From JBFJKD01 sp041601945 (GTDB lineage Bacteria > Pseudomonadota > Gammaproteobacteria > Pseudomonadales > Porticoccaceae), in contig JBFIHG010000009.1 of assembly GCA_041601945.1 (NCBI GenBank), forward strand, positions 1 through 64,000: a DNA stretch of 64,000 bases, read 5' to 3'. The notes beneath the pieces were generated by a model. That model was given only the letters and a program-made list of their open reading frames with translations, was not told the DNA's origin and searched no databases. Made by a program: the position numbers and the translations under genes. Below, piece by piece: positions 8,576 through 17,108 of this stretch (the stretch's first letter is position 1; every line of letters starts with the position of its first letter).

Positions 8576-9415
8576 TCAATTTTTTGCTTCTTCCGCCATC
8601 TCCCGCGCGCGCTTGTAGGCGGCTGTGATGGCGTCGGCAAACAGTTTTTCCATACCACCATTTTGCAGATGGGCGATGGCGCGTTCGGTGGTGCCGCCGG
8701 GGGAAGTTACCCGCCGCCGCAGTTCAGCGCTGTCGACGTCGCTGGCGAGGGCCATGCGCGCTGATCCCAGCGCGGTTTGCAGGGTCAATTGGCGCGCTAC
8801 GTCCGGATTTAATCCCAGGTCGATACCGGCACGAGTCATAGCCTCCATGACCAGGAAAAAATAGGCCGGACCGCTGCCCGACAGTGCGGTAACCGCATCT
8901 ATCTCGTCTTCGCTCTGTAGCCAACATACGCAGCCCACGGCGCCCAGGATTGTGTCGGCCAACTGCCGTTGTGGGGCGCTCACCAGGGCAGTGGCGTACA
9001 ACCCGCTGGCGCCGGTTTGTACCAGGGCCGGCGTGTTGGGCATGCAGCGCACGATGGGAACTTGCGGTCCGAGCCAGTCTTGCAGCGTTTCGATGCCTAT
9101 TCCCGCCGCGATGGAAATGACCAGAGGATTGTGAGTCAGGGCCGGTTGCAGTGTGCAGGCGACGGACTGCATTATCTGTGGTTTGACCGCCAATACTACT
9201 ACCTGGGCGTTTTGCGCTGCGGCGAGATTGTCTTCCGTAGCGTGGATGCCAAACCGGGCGCTGAGTTGTTCGCGGGCAGCGGGGATCGGATCGCACACCG
9301 TAATGGCAGTGGCCGGATAGCCTTTTTCCAGCAACCCGCCGATCAGACTGCTGGCCATATTGCCGCCGCCAATAAATGTCAGTGTCGCTTTACTCAAATC
9401 CTGTTCCTGCATCAT
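8576..9415 (-). CDS. proC: Pyrroline-5-carboxylate reductase
   Basis: Last step of proline synthesis: NAD(P)H-dependent reduction of pyrroline-5-carboxylate. The N-terminal dinucleotide-binding motif FIGGGNMASSLIGG is followed by the AVKPQ segment and the C-terminal dimerisation signature beginning ALSGSGPAYFF and ending near SPGGTTERA. The length is about 279 residues. The start is ATGATG at 9415/9412, where the yggS stop TGA overlaps the start codons, so translation of yggS and proC is coupled. The frame extends upstream inside yggS without family similarity. Confidence 0.96.
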   Translation of the reverse strand: MMQEQDLSKATLTFIGGGNMASSLIGGLLEKGYPATAITVCDPIPAAREQLSARFGIHATEDNLAAAQNAQVVVLAVKPQIMQSVACTLQPALTHNPLVISIAAGIGIETLQDWLGPQVPIVRCMPNTPALVQTGASGLYATALVSAPQRQLADTILGAVGCVCWLQSEDEIDAVTALSGSGPAYFFLVMEAMTRAGIDLGLNPDVARQLTLQTALGSARMALASDVDSAELRRRVTSPGGTTERAIAHLQNGGMEKLFADAITAAYKRAREMAEEAKN

Positions 9416-10107
9416 TTCAATCGTGGGCCAAAGATGGCGGTACCGATCCGTATCCAGGTGGCGCCCTCCGCGATGGCGGCCTCCATGTCCTCGGACATAC
9501 CCATGGACAGTGTATCCAAACTCGACAGCGCTGGCGAAACACATCGCAATTGTTTCAGCAGGTCTGCGGTGCGGCGAAACGGTTGACGTTGGGCAGCAAC
9601 CGATGTGGCGGGTGCGGGAATCACCATCAGGCCGCGCAATTTTAGATGTGGCAGTGCAGCGACGGCCAGCGCCAGAGTCGCCACTTCCCCCGGGGCAACC
9701 CCATCTTTGCTGGTCTCGTTGTCGATATTGACCTGCAGACAGATATTCAGTGGTGGTAAGTGGGCTGGGCGCTGGGCGGATAACCGCTGGGCTATTTTAA
9801 GTCGATCCACGCTGTGCACCCAGGCGAAGTGTTCGGCGATCACCCGGGTTTTGTTGGTCTGTATATGGCCAATAAAATGCCATTCGATGTCGAGTGCCGC
9901 AGTGGCGGCAATTTTTGCCAGCGCTTCCTGCAGGTAATTTTCGCCAAAATGCCGCAGGCCCGCGCGCCAGGCGGCTTCTACGGCAGCGATGGGCTGTCCT
10001 TTACTAACCGCCAGAAGGTTGATGGCATTGGCATTTCTACCGGCGTTGGCCGCGTTTTTTTGCCTGCGGGTGGTGACTTCGTTGAGGTTGTGGGTAATAT
10101 TAGGCAT
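9412..10107 (-). CDS. yggS: PLP homeostasis protein (YggS/PROSC family)
   Basis: 231-residue pyridoxal-phosphate-binding protein with a single alanine-racemase-like TIM barrel. The PLP lysine is in LLAVSKGQP, followed by HFGENYLQEA, WHFIGHIQTNK and the C-terminal LSMGMSEDMEAAI signature. Members buffer free PLP and have no known enzyme activity of their own. It leads the yggS-proC-yggT operon and is divergent from pilT across about 60 bp, the arrangement seen in Pseudomonas. Confidence 0.95.
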   Translation of the reverse strand: MPNITHNLNEVTTRRQKNAANAGRNANAINLLAVSKGQPIAAVEAAWRAGLRHFGENYLQEALAKIAATAALDIEWHFIGHIQTNKTRVIAEHFAWVHSVDRLKIAQRLSAQRPAHLPPLNICLQVNIDNETSKDGVAPGEVATLALAVAALPHLKLRGLMVIPAPATSVAAQRQPFRRTADLLKQLRCVSPALSSLDTLSMGMSEDMEAAIAEGATWIRIGTAIFGPRLK

Positions 10108-10169
10108 ATACTTGTGGGCGCCACTGGCCGCACACGTCGGCGGCTTACCAATAAAAACGGGATCGAGTA

Positions 10170-11204
10170 ATGGATATTACAGAATTATTGGCGTTTAGTG
10201 CCAAACAAGGGGCTTCGGATTTACACCTTTCGGCCGGCTTGCCGCCGATGATTCGTATCGACGGCGACGTGCGTCGCGTCAACTTGCCAGCCATGGATCA
10301 CCGTCAGGTGCACGCGTTGATCTATGAAATCATGAACGATAAGCAGCGTCGCGACTTCGAGGAATTTCTGGAAACGGATTTCTCCTTCGAGGTGCCGGGG
10401 GTGGCTCGATTTCGGGTTAACGCGTTTAACCAGAACCGCGGTGCGGGGGCGGTGTTTCGTACCATTCCGTCGCGAGTGTTGACTTTGGAAGACCTTGGGT
10501 TCGGCCAGGTGTTTCGCGATATTTCCATGTTTCCGCGGGGACTGGTGTTGGTGACGGGGCCCACGGGTTCCGGCAAAAGTACTACCCTGGCTGCCATGGT
10601 GGATTACGTAAACGACAATCGCTACCACCATATTCTGACCATTGAGGACCCCATTGAGTTTGTCCACGAAAGCAAAAAATGCCTGGTTAACCAACGCGAA
10701 GTGCACAAGGATACCCACGGTTTTGCCGAAGCGCTCCGCTCCGCATTACGGGAGGATCCGGATATTATTCTGGTTGGGGAAATGCGCGACCTGGAAACCA
10801 TCCGGCTGGCTCTGACCGCCGCCGAAACCGGCCACCTGGTGTTTGGCACCTTGCACACCACATCGGCGGCCAAGACCATCGACCGCGTGGTCGATGTGTT
10901 CCCCGCCACGGAAAAATCCATGGTGCGGGCCATGCTGTCGGAATCATTGCAGGCGGTAATTTCGCAAACCTTGATGAAAAAAATCGGTGGGGGGCGGGCT
11001 GCCGCCAACGAGATCATGATTGGTACGCCCGCGATTCGCAATCTGATCCGCGAAGACAAGGTAGCGCAAATGTATTCGGCGATACAAACCGGTGCAGGCC
11101 ACGGTATGCAAACCATGGATCAATGCTTACAGCGTATGGTTCAGCAAAAAATTGTCACGCGCGAAGTCGCGCGCGAAAAAGCCAAAATGCCAGATGATTT
11201 CTAA
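10170..11204 (+). CDS. pilT: Type IV pilus retraction ATPase PilT
   Basis: Hexameric motor that depolymerises type IV pili and powers twitching motility, acting at the cytoplasmic base of the machine. The 344-residue protein has Walker A GPTGSGKST near residue 130, the Asp box and Walker B in LVGEMRDLETI near residue 205, the His box GTLHTTSA, and the PilT-specific C-terminal AIRNLIRE motif that is needed for retraction. The length is normal. The next gene is pilU, and the Chp system that controls these motors lies a few kb downstream. Confidence 0.98.
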   Translation: MDITELLAFSAKQGASDLHLSAGLPPMIRIDGDVRRVNLPAMDHRQVHALIYEIMNDKQRRDFEEFLETDFSFEVPGVARFRVNAFNQNRGAGAVFRTIPSRVLTLEDLGFGQVFRDISMFPRGLVLVTGPTGSGKSTTLAAMVDYVNDNRYHHILTIEDPIEFVHESKKCLVNQREVHKDTHGFAEALRSALREDPDIILVGEMRDLETIRLALTAAETGHLVFGTLHTTSAAKTIDRVVDVFPATEKSMVRAMLSESLQAVISQTLMKKIGGGRAAANEIMIGTPAIRNLIREDKVAQMYSAIQTGAGHGMQTMDQCLQRMVQQKIVTREVAREKAKMPDDF

Positions 11205-11265
11205 CCGTCACGACAGCATTATTCGCCCCGTTTATTTGCGAAATTGCCGTTAAGGAGAAAGCGCC

Positions 11266-12426
11266 GTGGAACTCGATACGTTATTAAAACTGATGGTTGA
11301 AAAAGAAGCGTCCGATTTATTTGTCACCCGTGGGGTGCCGCCCAGCATCAAGATACACGGCAAGGTTATTCCGGTTGGCAAGACGGCACTCTCTCCCGAG
11401 CGGGCGCGGGAGCTGGTGGAAGGGGTTATGGACGAAAAGCAGCGCACAGAGTTTAACGAAAATAAGGAACTTAACTTCGCTATTACCTCCCCCGCAGTGC
11501 CCAGCGCACGCTTTCGGGTGAGTGCATTTTATCAGCGCAACGATGTGGGAATGGTGCTGCGGCGTATTGAAACCGTGATCCCCACCACCGAAGAATTGAT
11601 GATTCCTGATATTCTTAACGAACTGGTGATGAGCAAGCGCGGGATTATTATTTTCGTTGGCGCCACCGGCACCGGCAAATCCACGTCGCTGGCTGCCATG
11701 ATTGGTCATCGCAACAATAATTCCAAAGGACATATTATTTCGGTGGAGGATCCGATTGAGTTTATCCACCCACATGGCGGATGTATCATCACGCAGCGGG
11801 AAGTGGGCATTGATACGGAATCCTTTGAAGTGGCATTGCGCAACACTCTGCGCCAGGCTCCCGATGTTATACTGATCGGTGAAATTCGCTCGCCGGAAAC
11901 CATGGAACACGCGATCACCTTTGCGGAAACCGGACATCTGGTGCTGGCCACGTTACACGCCAACAACGCCAACCAGGCGCTGGATCGCATTCAGCATTTT
12001 TTCCCGCCGGAACGGCACTCGCAGCTGTGGATGGACTTATCCCTCAATATGCGGGCGATGATTGCTCAGCAATTGGTCCCCACGGCCGATGGTAAAGGGC
12101 GGCGGGCCGCCATCGAAATTCTGATTAACACGCCGTTGGTCGGCGATCTGGTGCGCAAGGGCGAAGTGCACAAGCTCAAGGAGTTGATGACGCGCTCTAA
12201 CGAACTGGGAATGCAAACGTTTGACCAGTCCCTGTACCGACTCTACGACGAGGGAGTGATTACCTACGAAGATGCGATTGCCCATGCGGATTCGAAAAAC
12301 GATTTGCGCCTGATGATCAAGCTAAAATCAGAGACAGATGCAAACTATTTGTCCAATGCCGCCGACGATATGGAAATGGAGGAAGAGGATAGCGGGGATC
12401 GTTTCCGCTTGTTCCAGCGGGAATAA
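11266..12426 (+). CDS. pilU: Type IV pilus retraction ATPase paralogue PilU
   Basis: PilT-dependent accessory retraction ATPase. The 386-residue protein has Walker A GATGTGKST, Walker B in LIGEIRSPETM and the His box ATLHANNA. An acidic C-terminal tail (MEMEEEDSGD) is typical of PilU and lacks PilT's AIRNLIRE. The start is GTG at 11266, preceded by TAAGGAGA about 9 bp upstream; no better ATG precedes the conserved ELDTLLKLM start. It is 61 bp after pilT, most likely in the same operon. Confidence 0.97.
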   Translation: MELDTLLKLMVEKEASDLFVTRGVPPSIKIHGKVIPVGKTALSPERARELVEGVMDEKQRTEFNENKELNFAITSPAVPSARFRVSAFYQRNDVGMVLRRIETVIPTTEELMIPDILNELVMSKRGIIIFVGATGTGKSTSLAAMIGHRNNNSKGHIISVEDPIEFIHPHGGCIITQREVGIDTESFEVALRNTLRQAPDVILIGEIRSPETMEHAITFAETGHLVLATLHANNANQALDRIQHFFPPERHSQLWMDLSLNMRAMIAQQLVPTADGKGRRAAIEILINTPLVGDLVRKGEVHKLKELMTRSNELGMQTFDQSLYRLYDEGVITYEDAIAHADSKNDLRLMIKLKSETDANYLSNAADDMEMEEEDSGDRFRLFQRE

Positions 12427-12446
12427 ATCCAGCCATCGAGCTGGAT
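12427..12446. terminator. Small inverted repeat between convergent pilU and ruvX
   Basis: A 7-bp perfect inverted repeat (ATCCAGC ... GCTGGAT) with a 6-base loop starts right after the pilU stop codon. No T-run follows on either strand, so intrinsic termination is doubtful. Its location between convergent genes is the main argument. Confidence 0.3.
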
Positions 12447-12462
12447 GTCGTAGAGTGTCTGT

Positions 12463-12891
12463 CTATGGGGTGCGCTCACAGGAGGGATCCGCCAGCCAGG
12501 TCTGTAGAATTAGCGCGGCGGCGATACCATCCACGGGTTTTTTGCGGTTGTAGGTGCTGCCGATGCCCGCAACCTCCTTTGCTTCTATTGTAGAAAGTCG
12601 CTCATCCACCATTTTAACCGGTAGGCCAAGCCGACCCTGAAGACGTCGGGCGAACTTGCGTGCCCGTGCGCACAGTTCGCTTTCAGAGGCGTCCATATTG
12701 AGCGGCAATCCCACTAATAACAGAGTCGGTTGCCAAGTCGCGACCAGCGCGGTTAGTTGGGGCCAGTCCGGCTGACCGTCCCGGGCCTTGAGTACGGCAA
12801 TGGGTTGCGTATTACCGGTCAAGGTCTGGCCGGTGGCCACACCGATCTGCTTGGTGCCGTAATCAAACGCCAGTATGGAAATCGAAAGCAT
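12463..12891 (-). CDS. ruvX: Putative pre-16S rRNA nuclease RuvX/YqgF
   Basis: 142-residue RNase H-fold protein. The family signatures are the first catalytic Asp in LAFDYGTKQIGVA, the VGLPLNMD strand, the VDERLST motif with the catalytic Glu, and a C-terminal Asp in KPVDGIAAALILQ. In E. coli YqgF is implicated in maturation of the 5' end of 16S rRNA. The gene is 8 bp after yqgE and ends the gshB-tonB-yqgE-ruvX minus-strand operon, as in Pseudomonas. Confidence 0.95.
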   Translation of the reverse strand: MLSISILAFDYGTKQIGVATGQTLTGNTQPIAVLKARDGQPDWPQLTALVATWQPTLLLVGLPLNMDASESELCARARKFARRLQGRLGLPVKMVDERLSTIEAKEVAGIGSTYNRKKPVDGIAAALILQTWLADPSCERTP

Positions 12892-12899
12892 GAAGTGGG

Positions 12900-13487
12900 T
12901 CAGGCGTGACCGGCAATGTAGCTAAGTTGACGCAGATCGACCCCAATGCGCGCGGCGGCAAGGCTGGCGAGTTGTTCAGTGGGTGTGTCGAACAGCAGCT
13001 CTGGATCGGCGGGAACGGTTAGCCAGGCATTTTCGGCCAGTTCCTGTTCCAGTTGACCCGGGCCCCAGCCTGCATAGCCGAGAAATATAAGCAAACTTCC
13101 CGGCCCCTGGTTGGCGGCGATATCGACGATAATATCCCGCGATGCGGTGAGATTGATTTCGCGGCCAGTGGCAAGGGTCGACTCCCACGTCCTCGGTCCG
13201 GGGCGGTGTAGCACAAAACCGCGCTCCAGTTGTACGGGCCCACCCGCCAACAGGGGTTTGTCCCCGAGGGTGGAGGGGAAATCGAGATCGAGCTGCTGAA
13301 AAATTTTGCTGATGGGCGCACCAGTGGGCCGGTTGACAGTTAACCCCATCGCCCCTTCCTCCGAATGTTCGCAAAGGTAAACGACGGTCTGCGCAAAGCG
13401 TGCATCGAGCATCCCCGGCATGGCAATCAACAGCTGGTTGCGCAGACTGGAAAACGACGGTTCATCGGAAAAATGTTGGCTGGCCAT
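12900..13487 (-). CDS. YqgE/AlgH family protein
   Basis: 195-residue UPF0301 protein with the family landmarks LLIAMPGMLDARFAQTVVYLCEHSEEGAMGL (residues about 19-49, in pieces), GLTVNRPT, LLAGGPVQ, and the C-terminal GYAGWGPGQLEQEL. The biochemical role is unknown. In Pseudomonas the homologue was named AlgH after an alginate phenotype. It sits between tonB and ruvX, an arrangement conserved in pseudomonads. Confidence 0.93.
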   Translation of the reverse strand: MASQHFSDEPSFSSLRNQLLIAMPGMLDARFAQTVVYLCEHSEEGAMGLTVNRPTGAPISKIFQQLDLDFPSTLGDKPLLAGGPVQLERGFVLHRPGPRTWESTLATGREINLTASRDIIVDIAANQGPGSLLIFLGYAGWGPGQLEQELAENAWLTVPADPELLFDTPTEQLASLAAARIGVDLRQLSYIAGHA

Positions 13488-13535
13488 AGTTCTAGTATTG
13501 GGGTGGATCGTCGTGATTACAAGCGCCAGGCTAAG

Positions 13536-14408
13536 CTACTTTGTCAGCAGCCGATCCCCTGGCACAAAGTGCCAGGTGCGAATAATCTCAAGTTTGTCCC
13601 AGGCGCGCATTTCCCGTGGGAACGGCGCGAAGGGTGAGGCCAGGCGTATAATGCGTACGGCCGCCTGATCCAGAACCCGCTCACCTGAGCTGAGTAATAT
13701 TTCCACCCCGTCCACGGAGCCGTCGGGCAGAATCGTCACCGCCACCCGCAGGTCGCCGAAGATCTGCTTGCGGCGTGCCTCTGCCGGGTAATTGCGGTTG
13801 CCTGCTTCCTCCACCTGATCTACCCAATAGCGCAAATAGGCTGCCTGGTCGGCGGCCCGGGTGCTGGCGGCGGTCAGTCTTAGTACCCGTGGCATGCGGC
13901 TGTACTCGGCTTTTTTGATGTCGAGTTTAGCGCGCAGGCTGGCAACTTCCCGGACCAGAGCCTGCGGAATTGGGTTCGACTCCGGGGCAAAGTCCCCCGG
14001 GTTATCAGCAGTTTCCGTGGATGACTGTATACGGCTTGTGGACACTGTGGTGACCAGCGTCGTGCCTGGTTGAGCAGCGATCTGTTGCGGTATTGGCGGG
14101 GCAATGGGTTGCGAATCGCGCATCTGTGAGGCGCTAATATCGGGGATATGGTCGTTGGTCATCTCCTGCTTTTGCTCCGATGCGCCACTGCCGATTTGAT
14201 TGCTCTGCGCCAGATAGTCCGCCTGCTCCGGCGCGGCTTTGCTGAGGTGTTGGGCCAGGGTTACTTCGAGAGTCGGGGCCCGCAGGGGAGATTTCTGGAA
14301 CTGGAAGCCCACGCCGAAAATCAGCATGGCGTGCACCGCCACCGCCAGGAACAGTCCGAAGCCAAGACGGTCGCTATCTTCGCTGTACGTGGTGTGCATC
14401 ATGCTCAT
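13536..14408 (-). CDS. TonB family energy transducer
   Basis: 290-residue TonB-like protein. A short cytoplasmic N-terminus and one membrane helix (about residues 15-36, LGFGLFLAVAVHAML) are followed by a Gln/Pro/Ser-rich periplasmic linker with some helical content. The C-terminal TonB domain carries YPAEARRKQIFGDLRV, ILPDGSVDGV and the final AWDKLEIIRTWHF. It would couple the proton gradient to outer-membrane receptors. The canonical Pro-Glu/Pro-Lys repeats of TonB are absent, so it belongs to the TonB2-type group. It is 20 bp after gshB in the operon. It could energise the receptor encoded at 38.6-40.7 kb, but nothing in the sequence shows this. Confidence 0.85.
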   Translation of the reverse strand: MSMMHTTYSEDSDRLGFGLFLAVAVHAMLIFGVGFQFQKSPLRAPTLEVTLAQHLSKAAPEQADYLAQSNQIGSGASEQKQEMTNDHIPDISASQMRDSQPIAPPIPQQIAAQPGTTLVTTVSTSRIQSSTETADNPGDFAPESNPIPQALVREVASLRAKLDIKKAEYSRMPRVLRLTAASTRAADQAAYLRYWVDQVEEAGNRNYPAEARRKQIFGDLRVAVTILPDGSVDGVEILLSSGERVLDQAAVRIIRLASPFAPFPREMRAWDKLEIIRTWHFVPGDRLLTK

Positions 14409-14428
14409 TGTTAGTTAATGACGCCCTG

Positions 14429-15376
14429 TTACTCGATACGCCGAGCAATGGCATTCATAAACTGTTCGCCGATGCGGGTATCCTGTTCCCGGTCAATCTC
14501 GCGCACGCAGGTTGGACTGGTGACGTTAATTTCGGTGAGATAGTCGCCAATCACGTCCAGCCCCACAAACAGAAAGCCATTTTCCCTGAGGGTTGGGGCC
14601 ACCTCGGCAACAATCCATTTGTCCCGCTCACTGAGTGGTTGCACAATCCCGGCGCCGCCCGCCGCGAGATTGCCCCGCGTTTCCCCGACCGCCGGAACCC
14701 GCGCGAGGCAGTAAGGTACCGCCTCCCCGTCCACCACCAGTATGCGTTTGTCGCCATCGATTATCTCGGGAATATAGCGCTGCGCCATGATGGTGCGCGT
14801 GCCCAATTCTGTCAGGGTTTCGATAATCACGCTGACGTTGGGGTCGTCCGGCCGGGCCCTGAAGATGCCGGTTCCGCCCATACCGTCGAGCGGCTTAAAT
14901 ATTACGTCGCCGTGTTCGCGGAAAAAACTTCTCAGACGCACGGGGTCGCGGCTGACCAGCACCGGGGGCGTGCACTGTGGAAACTGCGTTGCGAAAATTT
15001 TCTCATTACAGTCGCGCAAGCTCTGGGGAGGGTTCGCCACCAGCACCCCGCTACGTTCGGCCACCTCGAGCAAATACGTTGTGTAGATATATTCGCTGTC
15101 GAACGGCGGATCCTTGCGCATCAGAATTCCGTTGAGGGCGGTCAGCGGGCGGGTAATCGGTTCACCGAGCTCGAACCAGTGTTCTGTGGAGTCGTATACC
15201 CGCAGGGGGGTTTGCCGCGCCGAGGCGATGCCGTTAGCGAGAAAAATATCTTGTTGCTGCATATACATCAGCGACCAGCCACGTTGTTGCGCAGCCAGTA
15301 ACAGGGCTAACGTGGTATCTTTTTTAACGTTAATCTGTTCGATAGGGTCCATGACGACCCCGAGCGTAATTGGCAT
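14429..15376 (-). CDS. gshB: Glutathione synthetase
   Basis: ATP-dependent ligation of glycine to gamma-glutamylcysteine. The 315-residue protein has the GshB N-terminal domain (GVVMDPIEQI at the start, RKDPPFDSEYIYTTYLLE) and an ATP-grasp fold with FKPLDGMGGTGIF and the C-terminal GLDVIGDYLTEINVTSPT. The length is normal. It opens the gshB-tonB-yqgE-ruvX operon and is divergent from pilG, exactly as in P. aeruginosa. Confidence 0.97.
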   Translation of the reverse strand: MPITLGVVMDPIEQINVKKDTTLALLLAAQQRGWSLMYMQQQDIFLANGIASARQTPLRVYDSTEHWFELGEPITRPLTALNGILMRKDPPFDSEYIYTTYLLEVAERSGVLVANPPQSLRDCNEKIFATQFPQCTPPVLVSRDPVRLRSFFREHGDVIFKPLDGMGGTGIFRARPDDPNVSVIIETLTELGTRTIMAQRYIPEIIDGDKRILVVDGEAVPYCLARVPAVGETRGNLAAGGAGIVQPLSERDKWIVAEVAPTLRENGFLFVGLDVIGDYLTEINVTSPTCVREIDREQDTRIGEQFMNAIARRIE

Positions 15377-15633
15377 AAGTGCAACCCGGGTTAGTACGTC
15401 TCGCGCGTACAGTGAGTGCTGTTTCGAGCGAGAGCGATTTAGTAGCGTAGCCTAAGGTACGGTGAACTGCGCCGCGAGGCAACCATATCGACGATATTGT
15501 ACATATTTAGAGACGTAATTCCCCATTGAATCCGCCGGTTATGGATAATATCTGGATATTGTGTTAAAAGTGTGCGGATGCTTTGCAGCAGGCCGTTAAT
15601 AACCGTTAATAACCGAAGTTAAGTCAGGAACAG
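15377..15633. promoter_or_regulatory. Divergent gshB/pilG intergenic region with repeats
   Basis: This 257-bp region must hold the promoters for gshB (minus) and the pil-chp operon (plus). Two patterned elements are visible: a perfect 6-1-6 palindrome ATATCGACGATAT at 15485-15497, and a tandem 10-bp direct repeat CCGTTAATAA, twice in a row plus CCG, at 15593-15615, just upstream of the pilG ribosome site. I see no convincing -35/-10 pair. The repeats are candidate regulator sites (inference). Confidence 0.5.
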
Positions 15634-15639
15634 GTGATC

Positions 15640-16056
15640 ATGGGGGACAGCCCGGATACATTAAAAATCATGGTGATCGACGATAGCAACACCATTCGGC
15701 GCACCGCAGAAACGCTGTTATCCAAAGCCGGTTGCGAGGTCGTAACTGCGGTGGATGGCTTCGATTCGCTGGCGAAAATTGCCGATTTTAAACCCGATAT
15801 TATTTTCGTCGATATTATGATGCCGCGCCTCGACGGCTACCAAACCTGTGCGCTAATAAAAAACAATAGCCAATTCAAAAGCACTCCCGTGGTCATGTTG
15901 TCCAGCAAGGACGGACTGTTCGATAAGGCCAAAGGGCGCATCGTCGGGGCCGATGAGTATCTGACCAAGCCCTTTAGCAAAAACGAGTTGTTTGAAATGC
16001 TTGAAAAGTTTTCATCCCGGCCGTTGGCGGACAGTCCTGAATCTCCTGCTGTGTAG
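15640..16056 (+). CDS. pilG: Twitching motility response regulator PilG
   Basis: Single-domain CheY-like receiver of 138 residues. The phosphoacceptor is Asp58 in FVDIMMPRLDGYQ, the acidic pair is in VIDDSNTIRRTAE, and the conserved lysine is in YLTKPFSK. In Pseudomonas PilG is phosphorylated by ChpA and promotes pilus extension and cAMP signalling. I prefer ATG 15640 over the GTG at 15634: AGGAA lies 9 bp before the ATG but only 3 bp before the GTG. First gene of the pilGHIJK-chpABC operon. Confidence 0.97.
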   Translation: MGDSPDTLKIMVIDDSNTIRRTAETLLSKAGCEVVTAVDGFDSLAKIADFKPDIIFVDIMMPRLDGYQTCALIKNNSQFKSTPVVMLSSKDGLFDKAKGRIVGADEYLTKPFSKNELFEMLEKFSSRPLADSPESPAV

Positions 16057-16107
16057 CAGGTGTTCGCCACACCATGGAAGCCGCAACAAGGAAATTGAGA
16101 GAAGTGT

Positions 16108-16470
16108 ATGGCAAAAGTACTGATTATTGATGACTCCCAGACGGAGACCCACAAGCTGACGGGTCTGTTGGAAAAGAATGGCTTTACCGTGCTTGCTGCG
16201 CTGAGCGGTGAAGAGGGCATTCAGGTTGCCAAAGACGAACAGCCGGACGTGGTGCTGATGGACATTGTGATGCCCGGACTTAACGGATTTCAGGCCACTC
16301 GTCAGTTGACCAAAGCGAAAGAAACCGAACATATTCCGATCATTATCGTTACCACCAAGAACCAGGAAACGGACCGCGTTTGGGGGACCCGACAGGGTGC
16401 CAAGGCCTACCTGACCAAGCCCGTTACGGAAAGAGATTTACTGAATACGATCCGGCAGGTCGCGGGATAA
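16108..16470 (+). CDS. pilH: Twitching motility response regulator PilH
   Basis: Second CheY-like receiver, 120 residues, with the phosphoacceptor Asp52 in VVLMDIVMPGLNGFQ, the N-terminal LIIDDSQTE and the lysine in YLTKPVTE. PilH opposes PilG in Pseudomonas, favouring retraction or acting as a phosphate sink. It starts at ATG 16108 with GAAATTGAGAG upstream. It is 51 bp after pilG and 14 bp before pilI. Confidence 0.97.
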   Translation: MAKVLIIDDSQTETHKLTGLLEKNGFTVLAALSGEEGIQVAKDEQPDVVLMDIVMPGLNGFQATRQLTKAKETEHIPIIIVTTKNQETDRVWGTRQGAKAYLTKPVTERDLLNTIRQVAG

Positions 16471-16484
16471 TAAACGGGGGGGTT

Positions 16485-17027
16485 GTGGATCGGGAAAATG
16501 AGGCTTTTACAGCGTTCCACGCGCTTGCCCAACGCTTTGTGCAGGGAGCTCGGCCGCTGCCTGCCCAGGTCGATTTCACCCCGGTACAAACGGCGGTCTG
16601 CTTTTCGGTGCTCGGTTACAACCTGGCGGTGTCGCTGAACGATTTATCCGAGTTGCTGGAAGTGCCGAGTTGCACCGGTCTGCCGCGGGTCCAGCCATGG
16701 GTCAAAGGCGTGGCGAATGTGCGCGGAAAACTTCTGCCGGTAATCGATTTCCCGGCTTACCTGGGGGGGCGCCTGGTATCGCCGCCCAAGCAGCAGCGCA
16801 TTTTAGTCATTGATAGTCAGGGAGTTTTTGTGGGTTTGCAGGTGGATAACATTCAGGGCATGCGTCATTTCCGGGTCGACCGCTACCAGCAGGCACCAGA
16901 CGGGGTGCCGGAGTCGCTGGGTCGCTACGTGACAGGCAGTTTTGCCGGGGACGACGACTCAGCCTGGCTGCTATTCGACCCCCATGCCCTGATCGGCGAT
17001 AGTATGTTTATGGGTGTTGCGGTGTGA
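16485..17027 (+). CDS. pilI: CheW-like adaptor PilI
   Basis: 180-residue CheW-domain protein that links the receptor PilJ to the kinase ChpA. The family pattern LPRVQPWVKGVANVRGKLLPVIDFPAYLG (about residues 64-92, read in pieces) matches PilI, as does the C-terminal WLLFDPHAL. The chosen start is GTG 16485, directly after a run of G that can serve as ribosome site and 14 bp after the pilH stop; the open frame reaches back into pilH, where the residues are not CheW-like. Confidence 0.93.
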   Translation: MDRENEAFTAFHALAQRFVQGARPLPAQVDFTPVQTAVCFSVLGYNLAVSLNDLSELLEVPSCTGLPRVQPWVKGVANVRGKLLPVIDFPAYLGGRLVSPPKQQRILVIDSQGVFVGLQVDNIQGMRHFRVDRYQQAPDGVPESLGRYVTGSFAGDDDSAWLLFDPHALIGDSMFMGVAV

Positions 17028-17108
17028 GCGGGGGTGTGACAGTGCAATCGCGCACCGCGCTACGATAAAGTTAAATCAGATGGCGGTTAAAGTCGGGAGC
17101 TATTCGTA

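Noticed and set aside
14408..15301. Long plus-strand open frame opposite tonB and gshB
   Set aside because: It is antisense to two well-supported genes and its translation shows no family features.
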